Origin: Eleusine coracana subsp. coracana
Taxonomy: Eukaryota; Streptophyta; Magnoliopsida; Poales; Poaceae
NCBI GenBank assembly: GCA_032690845.1
Contig: CM064428.1
Span: 21,178,001 to 21,242,000, forward strand
Direction: 5' to 3'
DNA: 64,000 nucleotides
Positions 44,570-55,900 of this stretch are shown piece by piece. The position numbers were made by a program, and so were the translations under genes. The notes beneath the pieces were generated by a model. That model was not told the DNA's origin. It made no database searches and saw only the letters and a list, made by a program, of their open reading frames with translations. Positions within the stretch are counted from its first letter, which is position 1. Every line of letters begins with the position of its first letter.

Positions 44570-46423
44570 GTGTTTTTGGGATATGCACATAACAGTATGG
44601 CCTATAGATTCTTAGTAGTTAAATCTGATACTCGTGAACAAAATGTGAATACTATCATAGAGTCGAGAGATGCTTTCATCTTTGAGGATATATTTCCTAT
44701 GAGAGCAGCAGGTAGCACTTCTCAGAGTGAGAATTATCACAATCATGTGAATGCTCCTGAGGATGACACACCACCATGTGAGATAAACGATGAATTATAC
44801 ACACCATCTGAAGAAGATGACAATATCATTAGTGAAGCTCCACGTAGGAGTAAGAGACAAAAGATTGCGAAATCTTTTGGTGATGATTATATTGTTTATC
44901 TTGTAGATGATGTTCCCAACACTCTTTCAAAGGCTTATGCACCCACTTGGACTTTGGATATGGTCAAACTCTGTCATGTCAAATGGGACTTGGGAGATCA
45001 CTGAGTGTCCAAGTAGGTACAAACCAATTGGATGTAAGTGGATCTTTAAAAATAAATTGAGGTCTGATGGTACTATTGAAAAGTACAAGACTAGGCTTGT
45101 GGCCAAGGAATTCACACAAAGAGAAGGAGAGGATTTCTTTGATACATACTAAACTGTTGCCTGAATTTCCACCATTAGAGTGCTCCTAGCGCTTGCAGCT
45201 TCCTATGGCCTGCATATGCATCAAATGGATGTAAAGGCCGATTTCTACTACTGAGAATTAGAGGAAGAGATATATATATGGTACCAGATGGTTATAAAAT
45301 TCCTAGGCAAGAGAACAAAGTGTGCAAATTAATAAAATTCCTATATGGCCTTAAATAAGCACCCAAACAATGGCATGAAAAATTTGACACCACTTTGAGA
45401 TCTACTGGATTTAGCATAAACGAGGCAGATAAGTATGTGTACTATCGATCGGCAGGGGTGAGGGAGTAATATTATGCTTATATGTCGATGACATATTAAT
45501 TTTTGGAACAAGCACAAGAGTATTGCTGAGATCAAAACATTCTTGTCAAGGTATTTTGACATGAAAGACTTTTGACCAGCGGATGTGATCCTAAATGTAG
45601 AGTTGATCAAAAGCGAAGATGGGATAACCTTGAGTCAATCCCACTATGTAGAGAACATACTTAGCCATTATGGCTTTGAGGATTTTAAAATCTCTCCAAC
45701 TCCCTATGATGTGAGCATCAAGCTTCAAAAATTTGAAGGAGATGGAAAAGATAAACTAAGATATTCACAAATAATTGGGTCCCTCATGTATCTTGCAGGT
45801 ACCACGAGACCTAACATCTCCTATGCTGTGAGCAAACTGAGTCGGTTTACATCAAACCCTAGAGATGATCATTGGAAGGCACTTGAGCGAGTGTTGCGCT
45901 ATTTGAGAGGCACAACCTCACCCGGAATTCACTATTCGGGATATCCACCAGTGTTGGAAGGATATAGTGATTCCAATTGCATCTCAAATGCGGATGAGAC
46001 CAGAGTGGCTTTGTGTTTACGTTTGTTGGTGCTGCAGTTTTATGGAGGTCTTGTAAACAGACCGTGTTAACAAAATCCACGTGTGAAGCAGAACTTGTAG
46101 CACTAGAAACAACTACTAATGAGGCTAAATGGCTAAGAGAGCCATCGATGGACTTGCCCTTCGTGGAAAGACCGGTATCGCCTATCCTAATGTATTGCGA
46201 TAACCAATTAGTACTAGCTCAAGTTATGAATACAAAGGATAACTCAAAATCCAATAAACATATCAAGCATAGACTAAAATCTGTTAGAAAAATGAGTCAC
46301 TCTAGAGTTATAGCTGTGAGCTATGTGAGAAGCAAAAATAATCTAGTAGATCCTTTTACAAAGGGATTATTACAGAATGTGATTACCGTGATGTCTAAGA
46401 ACATGGGTATGAGGCCCATCTAA
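44570..46423 (+). pseudogene. COP-1 reverse transcriptase and RNase H
   Basis: 44570-45004 starts VFLGYAHNSMAYRFLV, the linker before RT. RT begins GCKWIFKNKLRSDG at about 45045; stops follow at about 45150, 45161, 45252 and 45357. The catalytic LYVDDILIFG is still readable at about 45480-45510 in another frame. From 45585 the frame is fairly intact (LTLSQSHYVENIL-like block, GSLMYLAGTTRPNISY, YSDSNCISNADETR), then shifts to 46013-46423 with STCEAELVALETTTNEAKWLRE, YCDNQLVLAQ, KHIKHRLKSVR and the usual end DPFTKGL. This is a complete but inactive copia pol C-terminus. Confidence 0.85.
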
Positions 46424-46984
46424 AAGTTACACAACAATGGTAACTTGTCCTTTTTTATTGGAGATCCTGTGACAAAGATAACAGGAAGAACAAGTTGATT
46501 GGTGTAACCAAAGAGTATATTATAAATAAATAAAATGTACCCATGTTCAAATGACAAGGGTAGTACTCTTGACTTTATAGAAGGTTGACATTAAGCCTTA
46601 ATGTTTTTTGTTGTGAAAGATATTAGCCTACATGATATCTTTAAAGAAAACACCTACTTGAGCTCAACTGTAGGTCGCAGTTCGTGAGAATAGGGCGTTC
46701 TCATAAAGGCTCATGAGAAGATTTTGGAGCATACCATTAATGCTCCGGTTAGACGAGGTTGTTTTGGCAGCCTAGTATCAATTCTAATTTCAATTGAAAT
46801 CTACCCACACAAGACTGAGAATTCAAGACCTATTCCATTTTTCAGCTATGGAAAGATGAATATTGATATTCTAGGTTTAAGTTCAACCCGTACGAGACTT
46901 ACTTCGAAAGACTAGTATATTAATAATACTACAACATAGTAATTCTTTGATCTCTAATTCCTTGCTTTAAAATTGGTGAGGTAT
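46424..46984 (+). other. COP-1 3' non-coding region
   Basis: No gene. AT-rich; the bases before the 3' LTR (ttggtgaggtat) are only weakly purine-rich. Confidence 0.6.
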
Positions 46985-47775
46985 TGTTGGAATTTGACCT
47001 ATTTTAGTGGTCAATTTAAGAGAAATTCAAAGCAATTTAATGACAATAAATTGAGTTTATTCAGTCATTAGCATTCTCCATCAATTCTGAACTGTTATAT
47101 ACTTATCAAGAGGATTAATACATGGTTAATGCCATAACTAAAGTTAATAGGCCAGCCATGCTATTAACTACTAATTAGAGAGTGTAAATTAGTGAGCAAA
47201 TGGTTGTTTGAGGGTAGCCGTGCGTATATAAGGGCATGGAGACATCCATGTTTAGGGACTAGTGATTCATTCCTTTTTACACTCCTTATTTCATTGAGAA
47301 AACTGCGTTGTGGTGTTGAGCTGCTCCAATCTCGCCGGCTCTTTTCCTTGGCGTGCACCAAAGAAGAGAGTGAGCGGAATCTCCGAGCCTTTTCTGCCAT
47401 GAAGCCCGTACGAGGGGCAGCAATAAGGTTTCTGAGCAATGCATTTACGCAACCGCTCGAAGGTGTTCGACTATGATCCACGTTGCGTCTTCAATAAGTG
47501 TTCAAGAACGATCTGGGCTGCCTCATCGACGAGTGTTCGACTACGATAGAGGACTACTGCATAGATGATCTATGACGTCTATTTGGACGGTCTGCTTGGT
47601 CTACCTTTTGCGCTAAATTAAGCACCAACAAACTCTATGTGAGCCAATGTCTCCCTTGCTTTTAATTGCGTTGTCCTGCCCGCTGCATGTATTAGTTAGC
47701 ATCTCATATTTTAATGTCTATGAAATTTACCTAAAACTAAAATCTGGAAATAGAATAACACGCATATTTCCAACA
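46985..47775 (+). repeat. 3' LTR of COP-1 (791 bp)
   Basis: Perfect 8-bp terminal inverted repeat TGTTGGAA/TTCCAACA; TCCTG follows. Confidence 0.9.
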
Positions 47776-47780
47776 TCCTG

Positions 47781-48691
47781 GTGCTACGAATTTTATTGAG
47801 AGTAATAATTTGGAAAAGCTCGAAGCTAGAGGATAAGTAAAAAAAAAAAGAGATATGTTGGCAGAAGCACCAAATTGATGCATGAACAAACAATCAACAC
47901 TATCACAATATGGAGGTGGGACTCCCTCACCTTCTCGGCTACGGCTGGCTGAATACAAACTTCATTAGCACAAGAAAAAGAGAAGGGATGACAAAGTGCT
48001 AGATGGAGGTAGGGAAAACATAGTGGCATGTTTTCAATTAAAAAAATATTAGTGGTATGTGAGCTAATTACACCAAATTGAGTACTATGAGAGCAACTTG
48101 ACATAACAAGAGAAGTTTATTAATGAAGTTAAAGGCAAAAGAAAAATTTTATAATAAATCATCCCAATAGTGAAGATAAAAAATCATATTCAATTTCTTG
48201 AATCAATACATTTGAAGGCAAAAGAGAAATATATTTCAAATCATCTCAGTAGTCGAGATAAAGAATCATATTCGATTTCAATGTATGCATAAGAAAAGTC
48301 ATAAAATAAGAAATATGAAATCAATATAAACTTTAATAATTTTTGACAGAATAATTAAGATAAAGATACTCAATGTTAAGTTGAACTCAGATGTTTATGA
48401 AATATTTTAATAATTGAATTTATATCAGGTGTAATTACAATTTTAAGAAAAACTATCTTACTAAAAAATTATGAAAACTAACCACATATGCGGGTAGATT
48501 GACTAGTTTGTTGCAAACAGAGAGAACTCTTATGCATGATTGCGTGTCGTTGTGCTAGGCAACCTAGTCGTAGACATATATTTGTCAGACTTTTCTCAAC
48601 ATGGTGGCTACATGTATACCAAATAAAGAGCAGCTCGAGTTATCGACAATTCAGCCTTTTCCAAATCATGTCTCCTTGTATGTGGCAAGAT
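47781..48691. other. Gene-free AT-rich stretch with a short direct repeat
   Basis: No gene seen. An imperfect direct repeat of about 70 bp, aaggcaaaagaRaaat...aatcat...gataaaRaatcatattcRatttc, occurs at about 48130-48199 and 48213-48280. Confidence 0.55.
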
Positions 48692-48694
48692 TTA

Positions 48695-49240
48695 GAATGT
48701 GTTTGATTTGGCTGCGGCTGTAAAAAAAATTATTGTGGATTGTGAAAAAAGCTGCTGTGAGATATAAGCTGTGAAAAAGCTGAAAGCCGTTTAGTGAAAA
48801 CGACTATAAAAAAAGTGACTATGAGCTGATAATTGTAAAATAATATATTATTCATTCAAATTTATATTCAATTTAAAAGCTTAATCTTAATTTGTTTAAA
48901 TTTTTCATTCTACTACATATTTTCTAAACTTAAAAAAATTAAAATTTTAAAGTTTTTAGAAAAGTAAAAATTTTCTTTAAAAGTTATTTAAACTTTCAAA
49001 ATGTTTTTGCAAATTCAAAAATATTTTAATTAAAAAAACAATTGAAAACGTTTTTAATATATATATTATATTTATTATATATAATATTTATAATATATAT
49101 AAATATTGTAAATAATATATATATAATATACTCATACATATATATATTATATATATATAATATTCATATATTATATTATATTATGTATAATTTATAATAT
49201 ATATGTGTGTGAGAATATATATTTTATATGTATATATATT

Positions 49241-49294
<54 letters not shown>

Positions 49295-49472
49295 TAATTT
49301 CTTTAAACTTGTGGAAGCCAAAGCCAGAAAAAGCACCTCCTAACCTGCTTTTAGAAATGAACTAGCCAAAAACTGTTTTTTGCTTTGACTTTTTCTGACA
49401 GCCAACCTCTTTGGTTGACTTTTTAATTTTTCTAAAAAGACAAAGTCAGAAAAAACTCAACCAAATACACCC
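48695..49472. mobile_element. Tourist-like (PIF/Harbinger) MITE candidate
   Basis: Flanked by TTA (48692-48694 and 49473-49475). Left end gaatgtgtttgatttggc and the complement of the right end gggtgtatttggttgag form an imperfect terminal inverted repeat of the type found in PIF/Harbinger MITEs. No coding sequence. The interior is AT-rich and holds the long TA microsatellite. Confidence 0.6.
49055..49290. repeat. (TA)n/(TATA)n low-complexity and microsatellite tract
   Basis: Almost pure A/T with many tatata runs, a (TG) interruption at about 49240-49252 and a final (TA)n run of about 36 bp at 49253-49288. Confidence 0.9.
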
Positions 49473-49475
49473 TTA

Positions 49476-49971
49476 TACAACCATGCTCTACGCAGCACAC
49501 AAGAGCTGACACAGACCGAACCGGCCAGTTTGCCATCCAATGCCACAACCCCTGTTCATCTCGAAGAAGAACGAACACGGTATGATTTTCTGTTGCTACT
49601 GCCGATGAAAGCTAAGAGAGGTTAAACACCAGAAAACAACTTTTGCAGGGGCGTGGCGTGGTTACATAAATTCAACAGTGAAGGCCCTGATCCTATAAGC
49701 GAGAGACATTAAAAACATGCAAATTGCAACTGTGCATGGCACGGCACACAGATTACCCATGGCTCTGCAGAATACAAACCAAGTTTGGACACGGCACACA
49801 GATTACCCAATTTTGACACCACTGTACATAGATAAACTTTGTTCTGAGAGGCCACTATTTTCCACACGGCGATCCGTTTCTCTGAGATGCCACAGTAAGA
49901 CTTGACATGGGCTTGTATAAATTCGTGAAATGCCATAATTATCTTTGCAATGGCAGCGCTGCTCAGAGAGT
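49476..49971. other. Region 3' of the E2 gene
   Basis: No further gene. On the minus strand it should include the E2 3' UTR. A 22-bp phrase gacacggcacacagattaccca-like (cacggcacacagattaccca) occurs twice, at 49739 and 49791. The damaged E2 frame stays open to 49803. Confidence 0.5.
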
Positions 49972-50198
49972 TCAGCCCATCGCGTACTTCTGGGTCCAGG
50001 CCCTTGCAGTTTCCTCATAGCGCTGCCTCTGGTTCTTGTACATGTGAGCGATTCTGGGACAAGGGGGTCATCTGGGTTGGGGTCGGTAAGGAGAGAGCTG
50101 ATAGAGAGGACTTTGGATATGGTCAGTGCGGGGCTCCACTGCTCCTTAAGGATGTCAAGGCAAATGCTGCCATTAGAGTTGATGTTTGGGTGATAGAC
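49972..50198 (-). pseudogene. Ubiquitin-conjugating enzyme E2, second coding exon (damaged)
   Basis: The exon begins after a tacAG acceptor: VYHPNINSNGSICLDILKEQ, with the HPN motif and the catalytic Cys of the E2 fold. It continues WSPALTISKVL, then SISSLLTDPNPDDPLVPE. Compared with the well-known UBC8/UBC28-30 type of plant E2 (148 residues, 76 in this exon), one Leu codon of KVLLS is missing near 50105, and one base is missing near 50052. After the shift the original frame is still recognisable in frame +1 as IAHMYKNQRQRYEE to KYAMG and TGA at 49974-49972. As read, the shifted protein has an unrelated tail of about 80 residues to 49803. Total loss is 4 bases. It may be a young pseudogene, a truncated functional protein, or a sequencing error. 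Confidence 0.88.
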
Positions 50199-51056
50199 CT
50201 GTATTGTCATTGAAACCATTGATGGCATTAATGTTGAGAAAAAATAAAGCTCTAAAAAGGCCAAATTATTGAACAATTTAGCATATACACTGAACTGCTT
50301 GATGGATAAATTGTTTGAATGAGGAAATAAGAGAAATTCCTCCATATAATTTAGATATATAGGACTACAAAAATTGTATTCAATATACCAGAAATACTAC
50401 TAGAAATCATTTGCACCAACTTTTATCATCTATATTTTACTTTAGTACCCAGCTGCATATATGGCCATGACAGTGAACCACTGCTGACAGACCAGAGTTG
50501 TAATGCACGTTTTTGGATTTGCCAGACAGCAATAAAACTCAGAATCTATAACACACTAAAACTCATTAAATGCAATTCATGATATCTAATAACCAATTCT
50601 GAAAGAAAAGCTAACTCTATGAAATGACAGAAGATCATGGATTTATCATGTCAAATCTTCACAGGAACTTCAACATTCAGCATGACTTAAACTATACTCC
50701 TCTGTTCTTTTTTTGTTGTCACTGGCTAGCTCAATTTTGAGCTAACCAATGACAACAAAATCAGAATGGAGGGAGTATACTTCACTCACTTTTGAGACAT
50801 AATTTCAAAGAAACGTTGCTATATGCACAGTAAGCAAACTATATTTCATGCACAAATTTCAGACATATTATTTTAGTTTTTTTTAAATGGAACTTTTTAT
50901 CATGAATACTATGCCAATAGCATGGTCAAGAGCACTACGCCAAGAGCAACCTCATATGTCATATGACCACAGCACAAATGTTCGATTACTAGTGATGGAT
51001 AACTGCTGTAACAAAGGAAATAGATGGGGGAATCATACCAAAAAACAACAGCTCAC
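50199..51056 (-). other. Intron of the E2 gene (coding exon 1 to 2)
   Basis: Bounded by GT (51056-51055, AAG/GTGAGC) and AG (50200-50199, atacAG/GTCTAT). The phase-0 position after FQTK and before VYHPN fits the E2 protein. It contains a Stowaway-like MITE. Confidence 0.87.
50697..50775. mobile_element. Stowaway-like MITE in the E2 intron (79 bp)
   Basis: Ends ctcctctgttctt and gaatggagggag form an inverted repeat (ctccctccattc on the complement), with an almost complete hairpin through ttgttgtcactggctagctcaa. It is flanked by TA at 50695-50696 and 50776-50777, the Tc1/mariner target signature. Confidence 0.9.
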
Positions 51057-51272
51057 CTTGGTTTGGAAGTTCAATTTTGGGGGTTTGAAAGGGTAGTCAG
51101 GAGGGAAATGGATATTAACAAAAAACACCCCTCCTGCATATGGGCTGTCAGTAGGACCCATGATTGTGGCCTGCCAGTGGAATAAATCCTCTCCAGTAGG
51201 CCCTGCACTGCATGATGTGGGTGGATCTTTTTGCATGTCCATAAGTTCCTTCTGAATCCTTTTGCTTGCCAT
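51057..51272 (-). CDS. Ubiquitin-conjugating enzyme E2, first coding exon
   Basis: Seventy-two codons: MASKRIQKELMDMQKDPP, SCSAGPTGEDLFHWQATIMG, PTDSPYAGGVFF, HFPPDYPFKPPKLNFQTK. This is the N-terminal helix and beta-sheet of a class I E2 of the UBC8/UBC28-30 (UbcH5-like) group, which passes ubiquitin from E1 to substrates with RING E3 ligases in cytosol and nucleus. The start is chosen because MASKRI is the family start and a ttttcccAG-type acceptor (ttccAG/acATGG) lies two bases upstream, so an upstream 5' UTR intron is likely. Exon length and splice phase match the family. This exon has no lesion; the second exon has two. Confidence 0.92.
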
Positions 51273-51276
51273 GTCT

Positions 51277-52583
51277 GGAAAAGAAAGAATATATGATCAA
51301 TATAATGATGCATAAGGCCAGGAGTAAGTTAGAAGTGTAGAGAACAACCTCTGCCTGATATAGATTACATAATAGCTACGGAAGAGCTGAACAAATTCAG
51401 ATGAATGAGTGACACGAACTCTATTGAAGTATCAGGCTTTCGAATCGAGTTCAAGCATACCTACTAAGTAAATCACTTTCTCTTCATTTTCTTTCACTTT
51501 ATCTTTTAGAAAGAAGAAAGAACAGTCAAAGTTTATGGCCTATTCAAAGTGTCACATGTATACCATGAGCCATGCAGAAAAATATGTAAACAAAACACCT
51601 ATACATTAGTCAAAATTCAACAACAGGAACCTATCACTGTAAGTTAAAAGCACAAAGCATGTCAGTATATTAGTAATAGACTGCAGCTAGATTGCATCAT
51701 AGTCTCCAAAGCAGTGGTGATTACTTGAACACCTAGCTAGGCTTGCACATTAGCAGTATGATACAGTTGCGTCCAATAATGCTGTTACAACAAGTTCAGA
51801 GAAAGGTTGCTAACAGCGAGAAAACAACTGCTAGCCATAGTTTAGATTGTAGTTCCATTTGAACCTTTATGATTGTCTTTGTACCATCCAGCAGACTCCG
51901 GTACAAACTATCTCAATCCATGTCATAGTTAAGAAATAAATAAATAAATAATCTTTTAACGCCTTTCCTCCCCTTACAAATTTCTAAAGAGGATTATGTC
52001 CTTGTTCATGAGAAAGTCACTTTATCACATTTTAAGGCAATATATGGGATACGTTGATAGATATGAGACATGATTCCAGACAGCATAAAACCTTGATCCT
52101 ATGCACATTCTTCAGAAAACCAGCTACTAGCCTGACGAATCCATCGTTTCATGCCCTGTCTCAGAAACAGAGATTTGAAAACCGACCCAAATATATACAG
52201 GCTACATTTCCCGATCCAGAATCTTTTCAGGATATTCAGAACCGGGGTCTCTGTGTCAGATCTTAAGATTCAAAAGGGTGAAAAGATCCAACACATCTCT
52301 ACTTCAAGATAAAAGTATGTCATCAGTTCCTGTCCCGTCGTTGATCTAAGTCAGCCCTAGTTCCAAAAGGATGAACCGTATTGACTGGCACGAATCCACT
52401 ACTCAGGTACAGCAGAGACAAAATCTTGCGGTCGCCGACCCGAAATCTATCATAACCGGGCAGTTAATTCTAGTAAAAATTAGACATGTCATCCCTAGAA
52501 TAAATCGCGCGCCCTGAATTCATGAACCTGAAAAACAAAGATAGACTACAAGGGATCGAGAAGGACTTGAATCATAGATTACC
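51277..52583 (-). other. Probable 5' UTR intron of the E2 gene
   Basis: From the acceptor at 51276-51275 back to a candidate donor CAG/GTAATC at about 52583. No coding sequence or mobile element recognised inside. UBC8-type plant genes commonly have an intron in the 5' UTR. Confidence 0.5.
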
Positions 52584-52720
52584 TGTAGGTGAAACTCACT
52601 CGGATTAACCTCTCTGGTGCTCCGGTCGATTAACCTGGAGGGGATGAATCTCAACTGCTGCAATGATTGACCAGGATTGAGTCGTCGCTTCTTTTGATTG
52701 TGTTCAATTGGCTGGTTATA
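52584..52720 (-). other. Candidate 5' UTR exon and promoter side of the E2 gene
   Basis: Ends cacctacag before gtaatct on the minus strand. Upstream, tttaaata at about 52735-52742 could serve as a TATA element. The exon limits are a guess from splice consensus. Confidence 0.35.
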
Positions 52721-52760
52721 TGGATTATTTAAATCGAAAATCAACTGGGTCCACTCAGTT

Positions 52761-52934
52761 TTTTTTTAGATTGTCCGGAAGCTGAATGTTATTTTCCGGA
52801 ATCATATCCAGTTGGGTGATCGGATGGACGTTATCGAACGGTCGATTGTAATTGTGTCCTTGTTTTATGATGAAGGTAAAAATTAACGGATAACAGGTTT
52901 GTTAATAAAGAGATAATTGAATATATCATGACGT
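52761..52934. other. Gene-free stretch between E2 and COP-2
   Basis: No feature recognised. Confidence 0.5.
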
Positions 52935-53074
52935 TGTTAGGATTTCATAGAGATCCTTAAATGATTGTTGCATTACTTCAAACCCTAGAAAAGGTGGGTA
53001 ATAAACCCCTATACATGGATCTCAGTGAACTGAATATACACAATCTTATGGACTCTAACCAATATACTCTAACA
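52935..53074 (-). repeat. Very short 3' LTR of COP-2 (140 bp)
   Basis: Minus strand starts TGTTAGAGTATATTGG and ends GAAATCCTAACA, a perfect TGTTAG/CTAACA terminal repeat. It lies downstream of the copia RNase H and a G-rich tract. Short LTRs are usual in the Ale/Retrofit group. Confidence 0.72.
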
Positions 53075-53241
53075 CCCCTTCCGTCCCCGCAGTCAGAACT
53101 ACCACCGACGTAGCGGAGTTCACGACTGAACACGAAAGAAAAGGACTACATCCCCCCATCCCCCCTCCCCCCCCCCCCCCCCCCCCTCCGGCGTCACAAC
53201 TAGCCACTAACAATGTTGAGGCTGGATCGCAACTCTACGAA
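53075..53241 (-). other. COP-2 3' non-coding region with a long G run
   Basis: On the plus strand cccccc blocks and an uninterrupted C run of about 22 bases lie at 53153-53188; on the minus strand this is a G-rich tract between the end of pol and the LTR. Minus-strand residues RSSLNIV just before it are the normal end of copia pol. Confidence 0.7.
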
Positions 53242-54740
53242 CTATGAAATGGTCGGGACATGGAGAACCCGAACCTGACCAATGCCGACTCGGTCCCGAA
53301 CAAAGTGAAGGTCGATCTCCACATGCTTCGTCCGCTGATGCTGAACTAGGTTAGTGGAGAGGTAGACGACGCTGATGTTGTCGCAGTAGACGAGCGTGCT
53401 CCGGGTCAGCGGGCTATGAAGCTCCGCCAAGAGCTGCCGTAGCCAGGACGCCTCAGCCACGTCATTGGCAACCGTCCGGTACTTCGCCTCGGCACTGGAG
53501 CGGGAGACCACGGGCTGCCGCTTAGACGACCAGGAGACCAGGTTGCCGCCAAGGAAAACGGCGTAGCCGGAAGTGGACCGACGAGTGTCGGGACACCCGG
53601 CCCAATCAGCGTCGGTGTAGACGACGAGCTCGGTGGAGAGAGCCCGGTGAAGAACCAAGCCGTAGTCAACAGTACCGCGGCCATACCACAGCAGACGCTT
53701 CAGAGCAGTGAGATAGGACTCCCGGGGATTATGCATATGAAGGCAGATCTGCTGGATGGTATAAGTGATGTCCAGTCTGGTGAAGGTGAGGTACTGAAGA
53801 GTCTCAGCAAGGCTCCTATAAGCCGTCGGGTCAGCAACCGGAGAACCTGCATCCGCTAAGAGCTTTCCCTGAGTGTCGATCGGAGTGGAGCAGGGCTTGC
53901 AGTCAGTCATCCCATCCCACTCCAGGATATCAAGAGCATACTGCCGCTGGTGAAGAAGGAGGCCAGAGGGACGAGGCTCCACAGTGACACCCAGGAAGTG
54001 ATGGAGCACACCCAGATCCTTCATAGCAAACACGCTGCAGTGACTGAATGATACTCTGAAGCAGGGCCTGGCTAGAAGCAGTGAGGATGATGTTATCAAC
54101 ATAGAGCAGCAGGTAGGCAGCCTCAGAGCCCCGGTGGTAGACAAATAGAGAAGTGTCAGACTTGCACTCGACAAAGCCCAACGTGACCAAGAACGTGAAA
54201 AACCGAGAGTACCACGCTCGAGGGACCTGCTTTAGGCCATACAGTAACTTGTTGAGGCGGTAGACGAGATCCAGACGACTAGAATTCACAAACCCTGTTG
54301 GCTGACTGCAGTAGACTGTCTCGTTTAGAGCGTCGTGCAGAAATGCATTCTTCACATCAAGCTGATGCACGAGCCAGGAGCGGAAGAGAGCCAGTGAAAG
54401 AACCATGCGCACTGTGGCCGGCTTCACCACCGGACTAAAGGTCTCGTCGTAGTCCACTCCAGGCCACTGGGTGAAGCCCCGAAGAACCCAGCGAGCCTTG
54501 TAGCGCTCCAGAGAGCTGTCAGCCTGACGCTTGTGCGTCCAGATCCACTTGCTGGTGACCACATTGCAACCAGACGAACGTTATACGAGGTTCCACGTCT
54601 GCTTGGCAAGGAGAGCCGTGTACTCCTCCACAGCCCGACGCCAGTGAGGATCCGCCAAGGCATCGCGGACATAGGAGGGCATGGGGGAGACGCCCGTCTC
54701 CGCGCCAACGACAGAGAGGACACCCGCCGTTTGATCCTTC
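53242..54740 (-). pseudogene. COP-2 copia reverse transcriptase and RNase H fragment
   Basis: Reading leftward: DPHWRRAVEEYTALLAKQTW (near 54650), SKWIWTHKRQADSSLERYKAR, DYDETFSPVVKPATVR, HQLDVKNAFLHDALNETVY, LYGLKQVPRAWY, then LLLYVDNIILTAS at about 54110-54080, where YVDN replaces the catalytic YVDD. A frameshift near 54060 moves to MKDLGVLHHFLGVTVEP, STPIDTQGKLL, YLTFTRLDITYTIQQ, YTDADWAGCPDTRRSTSGYA, SSAEAKYRTVANDVAE, YCDNISVVYLS and KHVEIDLHFVRD. The expected ADIFTKGL part is deleted and a TAG lies after HVPTIS. The 5' part of the element (gag, protease, integrase) is absent: at about 54740 the sequence switches to NA-1. Best fit is the Ale/Retrofit copia group. Confidence 0.85.
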
Positions 54741-54752
54741 CACCATCACTTC

Positions 54753-55900
54753 CATGGCTTACCTCGACAAGTCCTGCAATGAGATGCGAGAGTGGTTCCT
54801 GCACCTCGAGCGGACTTTCTCTAAATTCCAATGTCTTCAGCTCCAAAGAAGAGATGACCTTCATCGACAGCCCCAACCATACTGCTACGAATAGTACCCC
54901 GTTACTGTTCACGATACTATTCATGGCGTGAACAGTACACCTACAAATTCAATCTCCACGTCGACGACGGTGCCTCCCTCAATTGCTCATCTGTCCATCA
55001 ACAACACCCAAGAGGAGCACGTTTCTCTCATAGATCCGATGACTGCACCGGCTATTGTTGTTGTCTCCAATGAAATCATTGATCTGCTTCCTGTTAATCT
55101 GAAGGACGACACAGTTCTGCATGCTACTGTTCATGAGGCTGATCCTATTGTCGCGGTAGACCTGGACACCATGGTGGAGACCACCATGATCACTTTCCCC
55201 AAGGTGGCCAGCCCATTTTTCCTGGAGATCATCCCTACCGTTGTCGACAGCAACCCCAGCATGGAGGCGGTAGCTACTGCTGCCAATCTTGCTGCTATGG
55301 AGGTGTCAACTGGGCCAACGACATCAACAAGGGTGCCATTGTGCCTTTGGACAGGACCCTCACCCCCGTCATCAACTCCGGCAACTACACGGGCACTGCT
55401 ATTCATGCGTCAAATTTAGTCGCCTGGGCTGATCCAGTTGCATCACAGGAAGTCCCGATCACTACGGAGGTCATCCACGACCCTGCAACTGCAGCAACTT
55501 CTATCTCATCAGCTGCACGGGTCATCAACTCCAGCAGCTGCATTGGTGCTATTGATCCCTTCGCTGCGCCAGATCTGGACACCACAAAGGAGCCTCCCAC
55601 ACTCATTTTCTCCAAGGTGGATGCCCACATCTCCTGAGAGATCGTTTCCACCACTCAGATCTTCGCCACGACACCCCCGCAAGTTGCTGCCCCCTTTGAG
55701 GATACCTTCCACCAGCTCCCTACCAAGTTGATCCTTCCAATGACAGAGAACACCATCCCAGCTCTGATTCTCAATGATCTGGCATCGGGAGATCCACCCT
55801 CTGCTCCGTCTGCAGTTTTAGCGGGCTCCACGGAGGCCATCTTTGAGGTGTCCAATGATCTTCGGCACAAATTCTAGAGGCAAGCTGCACAAAACTTGCA
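54753..55900 (+). pseudogene. NA-1 upstream coding region (gag position), broken
   Basis: A start MAYLDKSCNEMREWFLHLER at about 54754 is followed by stops. The open stretches are 54928-55419 and, after a frameshift near 55310, 55310-55637, then a stop and further open sequence to about 55875. They read Thr/Ser/Val/Asp-rich, e.g. MVETTMITFPKVASPFFLEI and DTTKEPPTLIFSKVDAHIS, two versions of an internally repeated phrase (TxxFxKVxxxxxxEI). No zinc knuckle is visible. The place suggests a derived gag, but I do not recognise a gag domain. Confidence 0.42.

Larger units (their letters stand above)
40918..47775 (+). mobile_element. COP-1: full-length decayed Ty1/copia element
   Basis: LTRs 40918-41692 and 46985-47775, ends TGTTGA(A)/TTCTAACA and TGTTGGAA/TTCCAACA, and a perfect target duplication TCCTG (40913-40917, 47776-47780). 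The interior has gag, protease, integrase, RT and RNase H in copia order, with many stops and frameshifts, and is interrupted by sL-B2. Confidence 0.92.

Noticed and set aside
53153..53188. G-quadruplex promoter element
   Set aside because: The tract is a homopolymer-type C run in a dead element; length may be a sequencing artefact. Noted only as a tract.
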